Assembly: GCA_030832185.1 (NCBI GenBank)
Contig: JAURJQ010000002.1
Coordinates: 62,001 to 126,000 of the forward strand
Source: Chitinophagales bacterium
GTDB taxonomy: Bacteria > Bacteroidota > Bacteroidia > Chitinophagales > JADJOU01
Length of the DNA: 64,000 nt
Reading direction: 5' to 3'
The notes under the pieces were generated by a model. It ran no database searches. It was not told where the DNA came from and saw nothing but the letters and a program-made list of their open reading frames with translations. Shown here piece by piece: positions 9,615-18,906 of the stretch. The translations under genes were made by a program, and so were the position numbers. Position 1 is the stretch's first letter. Each line of letters starts with the position of its first letter.

Positions 9615-11837
9615 ATGTCTTTAGCTCCCGAAACCATTGACGCTGGCACCAAACTAGGATTAACTGTAGAAGAGATACAATCTATTGCAGACAAGATAGG
9701 TCGAGAACCAAATTTTACAGAACTGTGTATCTTCTCTGTCATGTGGAGTGAGCATTGTAGTTATAAAAACTCTATCAAATGGTTAAAGACATTACCTCGT
9801 GATGGTGAAAATATGCTGGTCAAAGCTGGGGAAGAAAATGCCGGGGTCGTGGATATAGGAGATGGAATAGGCTGTGTATTTAAAATAGAAAGTCACAATC
9901 ACCCCTCTGCTATAGAACCATATCAAGGCGCAGCCACAGGCGTGGGAGGTATTCATAGGGACATATTTACCATGGGTGCCCGTCCTATAGCAGCGTTAAA
10001 TTCACTTCGTTTTGGAGATTTGAAAGATGAAAAGACCAAATGGTTATTATCTGGAGTAGTCAAAGGTATTGGAGACTATGGAAATTGTTTCGGAGTACCT
10101 ACGGTAGCTGGTGAGACTTTTTTTGATGCATCTTATGAAGGAAACCCACTAGTCAATGCAATGTCTGTAGGAACTATTGATGTGAATCATATTATCTCTG
10201 CTACTGCCGCCGGTGTTGGGAATCCCGTTTTTATTGTCGGCTCTGATACAGGTAAGGATGGTATAGGCGGCGCCTCCTTTGCCTCAAAAGATATATCAGA
10301 GGATAGTGCTACCGATCTTCCTGCGGTGCAGGTAGGAGATCCTTTTCAGGAGAAATTATTGCTAGAAGCTAGTTTAGAATTAGCTAAAACAGGAACTATC
10401 GTGGGTATGCAGGATATGGGTGCAGCTGGAATTACTTGTTCTACCTCAGAGATGAGTGCCAAAGGTGAGGTCGGTATGAATATATGGCTCGATAAAGTTC
10501 CTACACGTCAGAAAAATATGCATCCATTCGAAATATTGCTCTCAGAGAGTCAGGAGAGGATGCTCGTAGTGCTAGAAAAAGGTAAAGAACAAGAAGCGCT
10601 CGATATATTTGAAAAATGGGATCTTAATTGTGTTCAAATAGGTGAAGTAACAGGAGATGGTATATTGAATTATTATATGAATGGAGAATTGGTAGCGCAA
10701 TTACCAGCTTATGAATTAGTTCTCGGCGGCGGTGCTCCAGTCTATGATAGAGCTTTTACTGAGCCTGCATATTTCGCTGAGTATAAAAAATTTGATATGA
10801 ATCAATTAGCTGAGCCTAGTGATTACATAAAAGTAGCAAAAGAGCTTACTGCTCTGCCTAACATAGCCTCTAAGCGATGGGTCTACAATCAGTATGATAG
10901 TATGGTAGGTATCAATAATACGAATACAAATCAACCATCAGATGCTGCAGTGACACGGATAGTAGGAACGAATAAAGCTATTGTATCTACAGTAGATTGC
11001 AATGCACGCTATGTAAATAATGATCCTTATCGCGGTGCTATGATAGCCGTCTCAGAGGCAGCTAGAAATATAGTATGCAGTGGTGGAGAACCACTTGCTA
11101 TTACCAATTGTCTGAACTTCGGCAATCCGCAGAAGCCAGAAGTTTATTGGCAATTTGTAGAAGCTATAAAGGGAATGGGCGAAGCTTGCAGACAGCACAA
11201 TACGCCTGTAACAGGAGGTAATGTTAGCTTTTATAATCAAAATGAAAAAGGCCCTGTTTTCCCAACTCCAACTATTGGTATGGTGGGTCGGATGGAAGAT
11301 TTATCCCTTAAAACAGGCTTAGGATTTCAAAAAGAGGGTGACTTGATCTATTTGCTTGGAAATAGTCAAAATGACTTAGCAGGCAGTGAATATTTAGCCA
11401 ATTTAAGAGGTATTAAGGCGAGTCCTGCACCCTATTTTAATATGGAAGAAGAAAAACTATTGCATCAGGCTATTTATCAATTGGTGAGAAAGCGCATTTT
11501 ATCATCATGTCATGATATAGCCGATGGTGGATTACTGACTACCTTGTTAGAATCAGCTTATGTGCATGAACTCGGATTTGAAGTATCTACGGACAATAGT
11601 TTTAGAAAAGATGCTTTTCTATTCGGCGAAGCGCAGGGGAGAGTAATAGTTTCTCTTTCATCTAGTCACGCTGCGGAGTTAGAATCATTCTGTAAAGAGA
11701 TGAATTTAAATTGTCAAAAACTAGGGGTAATCAAAGGAAATTCAGCTGTGATAGACGGTGTGAGTTTTGAAACTATTTCATTTTTTAAACACCTTCATTT
11801 GACTAGTCTGGAAAAAGAAATTTTAGGGAATAACTAG
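9615..11837 (+). CDS. purL: Phosphoribosylformylglycinamidine synthase subunit PurL
   Basis: 740 aa; [69 protein letters not shown]. Confidence 0.95.
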   Translation: MSLAPETIDAGTKLGLTVEEIQSIADKIGREPNFTELCIFSVMWSEHCSYKNSIKWLKTLPRDGENMLVKAGEENAGVVDIGDGIGCVFKIESHNHPSAIEPYQGAATGVGGIHRDIFTMGARPIAALNSLRFGDLKDEKTKWLLSGVVKGIGDYGNCFGVPTVAGETFFDASYEGNPLVNAMSVGTIDVNHIISATAAGVGNPVFIVGSDTGKDGIGGASFASKDISEDSATDLPAVQVGDPFQEKLLLEASLELAKTGTIVGMQDMGAAGITCSTSEMSAKGEVGMNIWLDKVPTRQKNMHPFEILLSESQERMLVVLEKGKEQEALDIFEKWDLNCVQIGEVTGDGILNYYMNGELVAQLPAYELVLGGGAPVYDRAFTEPAYFAEYKKFDMNQLAEPSDYIKVAKELTALPNIASKRWVYNQYDSMVGINNTNTNQPSDAAVTRIVGTNKAIVSTVDCNARYVNNDPYRGAMIAVSEAARNIVCSGGEPLAITNCLNFGNPQKPEVYWQFVEAIKGMGEACRQHNTPVTGGNVSFYNQNEKGPVFPTPTIGMVGRMEDLSLKTGLGFQKEGDLIYLLGNSQNDLAGSEYLANLRGIKASPAPYFNMEEEKLLHQAIYQLVRKRILSSCHDIADGGLLTTLLESAYVHELGFEVSTDNSFRKDAFLFGEAQGRVIVSLSSSHAAELESFCKEMNLNCQKLGVIKGNSAVIDGVSFETISFFKHLHLTSLEKEILGNN

Positions 11838-11893
11838 TCTTGAGATGAATGGTATAAAATGGAATTCATTCATTTTATTGCCTACTGTTTTTT

Positions 11894-12364
11894 TTATGTG
11901 GTTTTACGTCTCTTCGGATAAACTACCCATATGGGGCCTATCAGTAAGAATTGAATGTCTTTTATAAATGAAGGTTTTTTGCCTTCTATATGGTGACCTA
12001 TAAACTGTCCTATCCATGCGAAGACAAATAGTATAAACGAATAGCGAAACATAGCTCTAGAAGATTTCATAAACATAAATTTCCATAAAAAGCATGAAAT
12101 AATACCCAGCACAAATCCGACAACTAAAAATCCAAGTCCTACTTTAATGTTAAGTCTAAAATAAAAGACTAAGGCCAATGCATAGAAGGCATTTGCCCAG
12201 TTTAGATATAAAATATTTTCTTCAGACATGGGAAGGTTGATTTGAAATAACATAAAATATATGCTCATAAAAATAAGCGGAACACATATTTTGTGAATCA
12301 AAATATTAGTTTTGTTTTTGTGACTTTCTCCATAATCTTCTAGCCAATCTTGCAGTGATTTCAT
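11894..12364 (-). CDS. DUF962/Mpo1-like membrane protein
   Basis: MKSLQDWLEDYGESHKNKTNILIHKICVPLIF...QFIGHHIEGKKPSF; multiple TM helices. Confidence 0.8.
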   Translation of the reverse strand: MKSLQDWLEDYGESHKNKTNILIHKICVPLIFMSIYFMLFQINLPMSEENILYLNWANAFYALALVFYFRLNIKVGLGFLVVGFVLGIISCFLWKFMFMKSSRAMFRYSFILFVFAWIGQFIGHHIEGKKPSFIKDIQFLLIGPIWVVYPKRRKTT

Positions 12365-12373
12365 ATCTAAATA

Positions 12374-13210
12374 TTATAGGTCTGAAATTTTAATTAGCTG
12401 ATCTAATACGATTCTTCCATGATCATTCTTTTTTAAGCTGCCTAATTCATTCGCAGGATCATGTTCGAAAAAAATGAATGCATTCTTATCTAAAACTTTT
12501 TGATATAATTTTTCGCGTTCGCTTAGTGTTTCTAATGGGCGAATATCATAGGCCATAACATAAGGCATAGGTATATGAAACGAGGATGGCATTAAATCTG
12601 CCGCAAATACGATCGTTTTGCCATTGTAGTCGATATACGGTATAGCCATGGCTTCGGTATGTCCGTGCACAAAATCAAACTCAATTCCCCAGTGGATAAA
12701 ACTATCGCGCTCGAGAAATGATAACTGCCCATGCTCCTGTATTGGGACAATATTTTCTTTTAAAAAGGATGCTTTTTCGCGTTCATTCGGCGTCAGAGCC
12801 CATTCCCAATGAGTTTCATGACACCAGTATCTTGCATTTTTAAACTGTGGCACTAACCTATCCCCCTCTCTATGGATAGCGCCTCCACAGTGATCAAAAT
12901 GTAAATGAGTAAGAATGACATCGGTTACATCATCTATCGAATAATCTTTAGATTGTATCGAGCTAATCAGATTTCCTTCGCCATGCGGGTGAAAATGAGA
13001 TCTAAACTTATCATCTTGCTTATGCCCCATACCCGTGTCTATGAGAATAAGTTTATTGTCTCGCTCTATGAGCATGCATCGCATAGCCCAAGTGCATAAA
13101 TTATTAGCGTCAGGTGGATTTAACTTAGACCACATAGTTTTAGGAACTACCCCAAACATGGCACCGCCATCTAATTTGAATAAACCTGCATCTATGGAAT
13201 GTACTTTCAT
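12374..13210 (-). CDS. MBL-fold metallo-hydrolase
   Basis: TDVILTHLHFDHCGG motif, DTGMGHKQ, VHGHTEAM and FAADLMPSSFH. Confidence 0.85.
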   Translation of the reverse strand: MKVHSIDAGLFKLDGGAMFGVVPKTMWSKLNPPDANNLCTWAMRCMLIERDNKLILIDTGMGHKQDDKFRSHFHPHGEGNLISSIQSKDYSIDDVTDVILTHLHFDHCGGAIHREGDRLVPQFKNARYWCHETHWEWALTPNEREKASFLKENIVPIQEHGQLSFLERDSFIHWGIEFDFVHGHTEAMAIPYIDYNGKTIVFAADLMPSSFHIPMPYVMAYDIRPLETLSEREKLYQKVLDKNAFIFFEHDPANELGSLKKNDHGRIVLDQLIKISDL

Positions 13211-13348
13211 CTTTTTTTGATTTTGATCTATGACAAATTTAGCAGTTTTTTTGTTAAGTAGTACAATACATAATGTCTACAATCTATGAATTGAATACCA
13301 ATGCCAGATGGGAATTCAATATTCTAATAATTCTATTTCTTTATCTTA

Positions 13349-13356
13349 TATCTTTG
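13349..13356 (+). promoter_or_regulatory. Putative -7 box TATCTTTG
   Basis: Exact TAnnTTTG match 18 nt before the ATG at 13374. Confidence 0.4.
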
Positions 13357-13373
13357 TAGCATCATTAGATAGG

Positions 13374-14450
13374 ATGATTAAGGTCATAGACAAATATATT
13401 ATTAAACAATTTTTTGGTGGGTTCATCTTCGCCTTGATACTTATCGTATCAGTAGCCATGACCATAGATTTAGGTGAGCACATGAATAAATTTGTCTTGC
13501 ACAATTTGACAATTGGACAAGTTTTAGGAGAATTTTACATTTACTTCATTCCTTATCTCGTAGGATTACTGGGTCCTTATTTTGTTTTTATTACTGTTAT
13601 TTATTTTACTTCGAGATTATCTAGTCGATCTGAAATAATAGCCATGTTTAATAGCGGCATGAGTTTCAAAAGATTGCTCGTCCCCTACATACTTACTAGT
13701 ATGATTTTAGCTTTAATATTTTGGCTAGCAGTCAACTATATTATACCGCATTCCGATGTCAAAAGATTGGCTTTTGAGAATAAATATATAGCCTACCAGA
13801 CACAATCATCGGATGCCCATATTCATAGGCGGCTCAATGATTCTACTTATTTTTATCTAAGAGTATATGATAACATGGCCAAAACAGCCTATAATGTAAC
13901 CATAGAGAAGATCGTAAATGGAGAGCTAAAGGAAAAGGTCATGGCTGATAAAGCCACTTTTGATACCTTAACTAGAACTTGGAGATTAGAAAAATTATTC
14001 ATCCGCTCATTCATAGATGGAAAAGAAACTATAGAGGTTCTTGAATCAAAAAAGTATCCTGTCAATCTAGACCCAACCCTATTGATTAAACGCTGGACCC
14101 ATATACAGGAGTTAAACCGCACAGAACTGAGTGAATTAATTAATCAATTACAACTTCAAGGGTCTGATGCTCGGCTTTATGAAATTGAATATCACAAAAG
14201 AACATCCAAGTGCTTTGGTATTATTTTATTAACTATAGTTGGGGTTATCTTAGCCTCTAAAAAAGTGAGAGGGGGTATTGGCCTACATTTGATGTTAGGT
14301 CTAGCCTTAGGTTCAGTTTATGAAGTGATAGTGAAGTTTTCTGATTCCTTTGCTATAAAAGCTAGCTTGACCCCTCTAGTAGCAGCTTGGCTACCTAATT
14401 TTCTATACTTGATTTTGGCCGGAATTCTCTGGAAAAAATATCAAGAATAA
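13374..14450 (+). CDS. LptF/LptG (YjgP/YjgQ) family permease
   Basis: MIKVIDKYIIKQFFGGFIFALILIVSVAMTIDL; typical LptF/G topology; in-frame ATG at 13374 preferred over ORF start 13308. Confidence 0.85.
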   Translation: MIKVIDKYIIKQFFGGFIFALILIVSVAMTIDLGEHMNKFVLHNLTIGQVLGEFYIYFIPYLVGLLGPYFVFITVIYFTSRLSSRSEIIAMFNSGMSFKRLLVPYILTSMILALIFWLAVNYIIPHSDVKRLAFENKYIAYQTQSSDAHIHRRLNDSTYFYLRVYDNMAKTAYNVTIEKIVNGELKEKVMADKATFDTLTRTWRLEKLFIRSFIDGKETIEVLESKKYPVNLDPTLLIKRWTHIQELNRTELSELINQLQLQGSDARLYEIEYHKRTSKCFGIILLTIVGVILASKKVRGGIGLHLMLGLALGSVYEVIVKFSDSFAIKASLTPLVAAWLPNFLYLILAGILWKKYQE

Positions 14451-14454
14451 ATTC

Positions 14455-14484
14455 TTGCATTTAAAAAATAAATTTTTATCTTTG
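14455..14484 (+). promoter_or_regulatory. Bacteroidota promoter TTG-N19-TATCTTTG driving tRNA-Glu
   Basis: TTG 14455-14457, TATCTTTG 14477-14484, tRNA starts at 14505. Confidence 0.65.
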
Positions 14485-14504
14485 CACTCGCAATTTTTGC
14501 AAAA

Positions 14505-14576
14505 GCACCGTTCGTCTATCGGTTAGGACTTCAGGTTTTCATCCTGGCAAGAGGAGTTCGATTCTCCTACGGTGTA
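14505..14576 (+). tRNA. tRNA-Glu (anticodon TTC)
   Basis: Folds as cloverleaf: acceptor GCACCGT/ACGGTGT, D-arm GTCT/GGAC, anticodon stem TCAGG/CCTGG with loop TTTTCAT, T-arm AGGAG-TTCGATT-CTCCT. Confidence 0.95.
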
Positions 14577-14591
14577 CAACACGAATTTTTT

Positions 14592-14627
14592 AAAACCCTC
14601 GAAACTCAATGTTTTCGGGGGTTTTTG
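14592..14627 (+). terminator. Rho-independent terminator after tRNA-Glu
   Basis: aaaaccctcgaaa / ttttcgggggttttt hairpin with T tract. Confidence 0.7.
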
Positions 14628-14682
14628 CTTTTTAGGGCTTTCCTATTTTTTGCCTTTTTACCCTATGTTTTGACAGGTTTTG

Positions 14683-14783
14683 TCCCCCTAATGTCCCCAG
14701 ATTATTTTCTATAAGCCTCTTATTTATTGATATGACACTTTATATCAATAGCGACTTAATTAGGGGACAAATAGGGGACATTG
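14683..14783. repeat. Imperfect inverted repeat of GGGGACA-rich motifs
   Basis: tgtccccctaatgtcccc and ggggacaaataggggaca flank ~65 nt. Confidence 0.5.
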
Positions 14784-14878
14784 TTTTAATTACTAATAAA
14801 AATTAATATCAATACCTTTGATGTATAAGATTAATGAAAGAGTAGCTACATTTAACATACAACAATAATCTATAATTT

Positions 14879-15454
14879 ATGGTATTAAATGATTCTGATA
14901 ATTTCGTCTCAAATGGCAGTCAAAGAGATAGTCCAAATTACGATAAACTACATTCTGATAATTTATTGGCCTTTGAAAATGTCTATAAAACATTTACTTT
15001 TAGCTTAATATCTGAATTAAAAGAGCCTATAATGTATATTTTGTTTGAATATATCGAAGGGGAAGCAAATTTTGAAAAAACTTTAGAAAAATTAGGTTAT
15101 CTACTTGATAAATATAATATTGAAGGTGATAATTATGAATCTGCAAGTGAAGTAATAAAACAATACAAGCGTGCGCAGGGTCAGATACTAGCAAATAAGT
15201 TTAATGTACAATACTTTAGATACTCAGGAACTGTTATAGAAGATTCTCGTCAATTCTGTAAGCAAAGGGTTAGTAAAATATTTTCAAAAAATGAAATTGA
15301 ATCTTGGTCTAATTTGGAATGGGAGGGTAAAATTGAAAATACAAATCCTGATAATATCTTTTTTAGGTGCGGTGGCAAAGGCTGCCGTCATTCAATAAGA
15401 CCAGTAAGTGAAAAAATGGCAAAAAGTGAGGGTTTTAATGTTTACAACAATTGA
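14879..15454 (+). CDS. Hypothetical protein
   Basis: 191-aa ORF with ATG start; no recognised family; C-terminal FFRCGGKGCRHSIRP. Confidence 0.55.
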   Translation: MVLNDSDNFVSNGSQRDSPNYDKLHSDNLLAFENVYKTFTFSLISELKEPIMYILFEYIEGEANFEKTLEKLGYLLDKYNIEGDNYESASEVIKQYKRAQGQILANKFNVQYFRYSGTVIEDSRQFCKQRVSKIFSKNEIESWSNLEWEGKIENTNPDNIFFRCGGKGCRHSIRPVSEKMAKSEGFNVYNN

Positions 15455-15571
15455 AATAGGATTCTAATGAAATAAGTTCAATGTATGTCCTGTGTTTTGA
15501 GTTATATTTGAATTTAAAGAATGGAGACTAGAAACCATTTAAAAAAACGGACTAAATATAAAATTTATAAA

Positions 15572-15952
15572 ATGGGATTATTTTCGGCAATTCTTGGAAA
15601 TGCAGGTGCAGTAAGCCAAGAAGAATTAATTAAAAAGTTCGGACAATTACTTACAGAGGGTGAAGAAATTGAACTTGGATTCAAGCTAGTAAGGGATACT
15701 TTTATTTTTACAAATAAAAGACTTATACTCGTAGATGTTCAAGGTATTACAGGCAATAAGCAAGAATATAAGTCAGTGACTTATAAAAGTGTATCCAGAT
15801 TCAGTATTGAAACTGCTGGTACTTTTGACCTTGACGCTGAATTGAAAATATGGATTTCAAGCGAAGCACAACCAAGTATAAAAAAGCAGTTCAATAAATC
15901 TGTTAATGTTTATGACGTTCAAAAGATTCTTGCCTATCATGTTCTTAATTAG
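15572..15952 (+). CDS. Bacterial PH-domain protein (bPH_1-like)
   Basis: MGLFSAILGNAG...LTEGEEIELGFKLVRDTFIFTNKRLILVDVQGITGNKQEYKSVTYKSVSRFSIETAGTFDLDAELKIWIS; internal ATG at 15572 matches the usual start. Confidence 0.8.
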   Translation: MGLFSAILGNAGAVSQEELIKKFGQLLTEGEEIELGFKLVRDTFIFTNKRLILVDVQGITGNKQEYKSVTYKSVSRFSIETAGTFDLDAELKIWISSEAQPSIKKQFNKSVNVYDVQKILAYHVLN

Positions 15953-15976
15953 AATTATACGATGTTTTAATAAATA

Positions 15977-16147
15977 GTAATTCGCAGGATTCTTATATTA
16001 GTTTTTCTATCTAGCTGCCAATCTGATGCAGATAAAAAGACCATAGCAGACTAGAAAAAGACTATTGATAGCCTGGAAATAGAACTAAACGATTATAAGG
16101 TATTGCACTCTATAGCAAAGGAAATAATCGAAAAGGATACGACCTAA
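15977..16147 (+). pseudogene. Degraded small lipoprotein with internal amber stop
   Basis: Frame reads ILILVFLSSCQSDADKKTIAD*KKTIDSLEIELNDYKVLHSIAKEIIEKDTT*; lipobox-like LSSC, one in-frame TAG, no clear start codon. Confidence 0.5.
16107..16138 (+). repeat. Copy 1 of a 32-nt direct repeat flanking the LamG gene
   Basis: actctatagcaaaggaaataatcgaaaaggat; compare 17699-17730. Confidence 0.75.
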
Positions 16148-16208
16148 ACTAACTAACTCAAGAACAGCCAGGAAGATCTATATTTTCTAAGAAATTAGCT
16201 AAAAGTTA

Positions 16209-16216
16209 TACCTTTG
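16209..16216 (+). promoter_or_regulatory. Putative -7 box TACCTTTG
   Basis: TAnnTTTG match 22 nt before the ATG at 16239; no clear -33 box. Confidence 0.35.
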
Positions 16217-16238
16217 TAAAATATCTTAAAATTACTTT

Positions 16239-17615
16239 ATGAGAAAAATTTCATTAATTGCCTTCACAGTTTTAATATCTTTCCAGATTTTAGCACAAGT
16301 ACCATCTTATGTACCTACCAATGGACTTGTTGGCTGGTGGCCATTTACAGGTAATGCTATTGATAGCAGTGGGAATGGCAATCATGGAACGGTGAATGGA
16401 GCGACATTGACAACTGATAGGTTTGGAAATTCTAACATGGCGTATAGTTTTGATGGGGTTAATGATTGGATTGAGGTATTGCATAAAGCTTCCTTAAATC
16501 TACCAAATGGATCTATAAATATATGGTTTAAAACTAATTCTAATAATAGAATGACATTACTTAACAAATCTGTTTTCAATGGTGCTAGTAACGAAAATTA
16601 TACATTATTTTTAGGATATTTATTTCCTGCAGGTCCAACAGGTATCGGATATTTTTCTAAGTACAATAGTAATTGTATGCCTAGTAATGGTTGGAATGGA
16701 CCAGTGAATTCTTTAAATTATTCTGACCAATTGTATCATATGTTGACATGTATTACAAGTTCAGCCGAAATTAAAATTTATGTTGATGGTATTCTTAAAG
16801 CTTCTTCAATAGCCCCCTCAACAATAGCTGATACATGCTCTAATTCAAATTTAAGATTTGGTCGTAATCATGCAGCAGACTTATCTTATTTTTCAGGAGA
16901 TATTGACGATATAGGCATTTGGAATAGGGCTTTAACAGAATGTGAGATTTTAGATTTGTATAATTCACAATTAGGCTCTTTTAAAAATACTCCAATAAAT
17001 GTAAATCCGCCATCAAGTGTGATAGGAACTAGTGCTGTTTTCACTAGTTTAAAACCATTACAAGCAATTCAATGGCAAAGTAATTCAAATGAAATAGGAT
17101 GGGTTAATTTGCCAAATAACTCAAAATATAATGGTGTAACAAATGATACATTAGTTGTATCAAACTTACAAGTTTCAAATCATAATCAAGCTTTTAGAGC
17201 TATAGCCTGTAGTGATACCTCCAATATTGCGTATGTAAAAATTACAGATACGTGTATCACGAAAGTTAATGATACTATAAAAGTCACTAAATACGACACC
17301 ATTAAAGTAACGGACACTTTAGTCATCAACGCTACACTTTCAGGAGTGAGTGCACCTAATAATACGAATAGACTTATTATCTATCCAAACCCAGCAAAAG
17401 ATCATATCACGATTGATTATGGGGTATTTAGTCGTATGAATGGTTATACGCTTAAGATTGTCAATACCCTTGGGCAGACCGTATTCTCCACACCTATTAA
17501 TCAGCAGACGTCCTACATCAATCTCTCAACCTGGACAGGTAAAGGAATGTATTATGTGCAGATTTACGACGCCTCGAATACCATGACAGAGAATAGAAAG
17601 ATAGTGTTACAGTAG
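16239..17615 (+). CDS. LamG/concanavalin-like domain secreted protein with T9SS type A sorting domain
   Basis: VPTNGLVGWWPFTGNAIDSSGNGNHGTVNGATLTTDRFGNSNMAYSFDG; DDIGIWNRALTECEILDLY; C-terminal IYPNPAKDHITIDY...IVNTLGQTVFS...GMYYVQIYD. Confidence 0.9.
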   Translation: MRKISLIAFTVLISFQILAQVPSYVPTNGLVGWWPFTGNAIDSSGNGNHGTVNGATLTTDRFGNSNMAYSFDGVNDWIEVLHKASLNLPNGSINIWFKTNSNNRMTLLNKSVFNGASNENYTLFLGYLFPAGPTGIGYFSKYNSNCMPSNGWNGPVNSLNYSDQLYHMLTCITSSAEIKIYVDGILKASSIAPSTIADTCSNSNLRFGRNHAADLSYFSGDIDDIGIWNRALTECEILDLYNSQLGSFKNTPINVNPPSSVIGTSAVFTSLKPLQAIQWQSNSNEIGWVNLPNNSKYNGVTNDTLVVSNLQVSNHNQAFRAIACSDTSNIAYVKITDTCITKVNDTIKVTKYDTIKVTDTLVINATLSGVSAPNNTNRLIIYPNPAKDHITIDYGVFSRMNGYTLKIVNTLGQTVFSTPINQQTSYINLSTWTGKGMYYVQIYDASNTMTENRKIVLQ

Positions 17616-17698
17616 TAGTTAGTTATTGGTCATTTATCCTAGATAAAGGCTAATTTGATTTGAATGATTTGTTTTCCAATAGAATTGTAAGATTTTTT

Positions 17699-17730
17699 AC
17701 TCTATAGCAAAGAAATAATCGAAAAAGATT
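17699..17730 (+). repeat. Copy 2 of a 32-nt direct repeat
   Basis: actctatagcaaagaaataatcgaaaaagatt, differing from 16107-16138 by one indel and one substitution. Confidence 0.75.
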
Positions 17731-17882
17731 CTACTATTATTCAATAGGTTTTATTGAATTTAAGTGCAATTTAGGGTAAATTATTGGTATTCTTGGGTCT
17801 GTACATTTTGTAGCTTTTAGTCAATCACAATATTGATTCCTGTAATAATACTATCTTCGTTTGATTCTACTTTATCGTGTAC

Positions 17883-17916
17883 ATAGAGCCCTCATTTTTG
17901 AGGGCTCTATTTTATA
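17883..17916. terminator. Strong bidirectional terminator
   Basis: atagagccctca-tttt-tgagggctctat perfect 12-bp stem followed by T-rich tract, between convergent genes. Confidence 0.85.
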
Positions 17917-18001
17917 TCTGCAAAATCGAACTTATTTCAAGTGTTTATGCTAAATAGGAGTTAATACCATTGGTATACTGGTAAAATACCAAGAATAGAC
18001 C

Positions 18002-18604
18002 TTATCGAATCATTTTTTTCAATATATCTATACTAATGCGAGCTTCTCGAATCGCAAATGCATTTACCAGCCATTTTGGAATTTTACCCTTCGGGTCAGC
18101 AGATGCATAATATTCCATATATATATCACCAGAGGTCGTTTTCTTAAACTGCCATGAGGTATTGGCTTGTGTCATTCGAATGACTTTTGATTTGATTGCA
18201 ACCATTTTTCCATCAGTAGAGCTAGTTCCTAAAGAGTAAGTTGTGTCAGTACTTTTTATAGTGACTTTAGAGACAATATCCCGATCAGAAATAGTCAGAG
18301 GCATTTTGAAGTAAAAATATTGATAGCTAGACTGCGCATCAATTCTTTTCAATAGCTTTGCCTCTGTGCAGCTGCTAAACAATTTTTTATTGGTTTCTAT
18401 GTCATTTAGAGCTAGTGCCAATTTTTTAAAATTGCCTTTAAAATTATGAATAATTTTAATCTCTTTAATGTCAGATATGTCAGATTCCCTGACAAAGACT
18501 TGATAATTTGATTCATTAATTTTTGTTTCCCAAACGTTCGATTTTTTGTTTTCTGTCTGGTGGAAAACAATAGATAACAGAAGTATTGAAAAGGTTTTTA
18601 GCAA
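18002..18604 (-). CDS. START-domain lipid-binding family protein
   Basis: Signal peptide; WETKINESNYQVFVRESDISDIKEIKI..., FYFKMPLTISDRDIVSKVTI, YYASADPKGKIPKWLVNAFA. Confidence 0.75.
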   Translation of the reverse strand: MLKTFSILLLSIVFHQTENKKSNVWETKINESNYQVFVRESDISDIKEIKIIHNFKGNFKKLALALNDIETNKKLFSSCTEAKLLKRIDAQSSYQYFYFKMPLTISDRDIVSKVTIKSTDTTYSLGTSSTDGKMVAIKSKVIRMTQANTSWQFKKTTSGDIYMEYYASADPKGKIPKWLVNAFAIREARISIDILKKMIR

Positions 18605-18638
18605 GGGAATAGAGGTTAAACCGCTTTATTAAAATCGC

Positions 18639-18872
18639 TTAAGATGAAATCTCATTTTGGTTTTTCTTTTGATTTTGCCTATGAAGCATATATAAGCTGA
18701 ATATGAGAATAAGCGGAATACTCATTAAAAAAATAATGGCATAATTTATCCAATGAACAGCTGTGGATCCTCTTTCTAGCGATTGCTCTGCTCCGGCTTT
18801 ACACATAGCGCATTGCGCAATACTTTGGCCGTAGCTGACTAGAATAAAGAAGCAAAAAACTATAGGTTTCAT
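18639..18872 (-). CDS. Small membrane protein with CxxC after signal sequence
   Basis: 77 aa; QCAMCKAGAEQSLERGSTAVHWINYAIIFLMSIPLILIFSLYML. Confidence 0.65.
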   Translation of the reverse strand: MKPIVFCFFILVSYGQSIAQCAMCKAGAEQSLERGSTAVHWINYAIIFLMSIPLILIFSLYMLHRQNQKKNQNEISS

Positions 18873-18906
18873 AGGTTTCTATATTTAGAAAAATATATGG
18901 CAGACA

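Noticed and set aside
11838-11893. Hairpin atgaatg...cattcat between convergent purL and DUF962 genes
   Set aside because: AT-only 7-bp stem with long loop; too weak to call as a terminator.
17281-17340. DTIKVT repeats in the LamG protein
   Set aside because: Short repetitive linker before the T9SS CTD, common in secreted Bacteroidota proteins; not a separate element.
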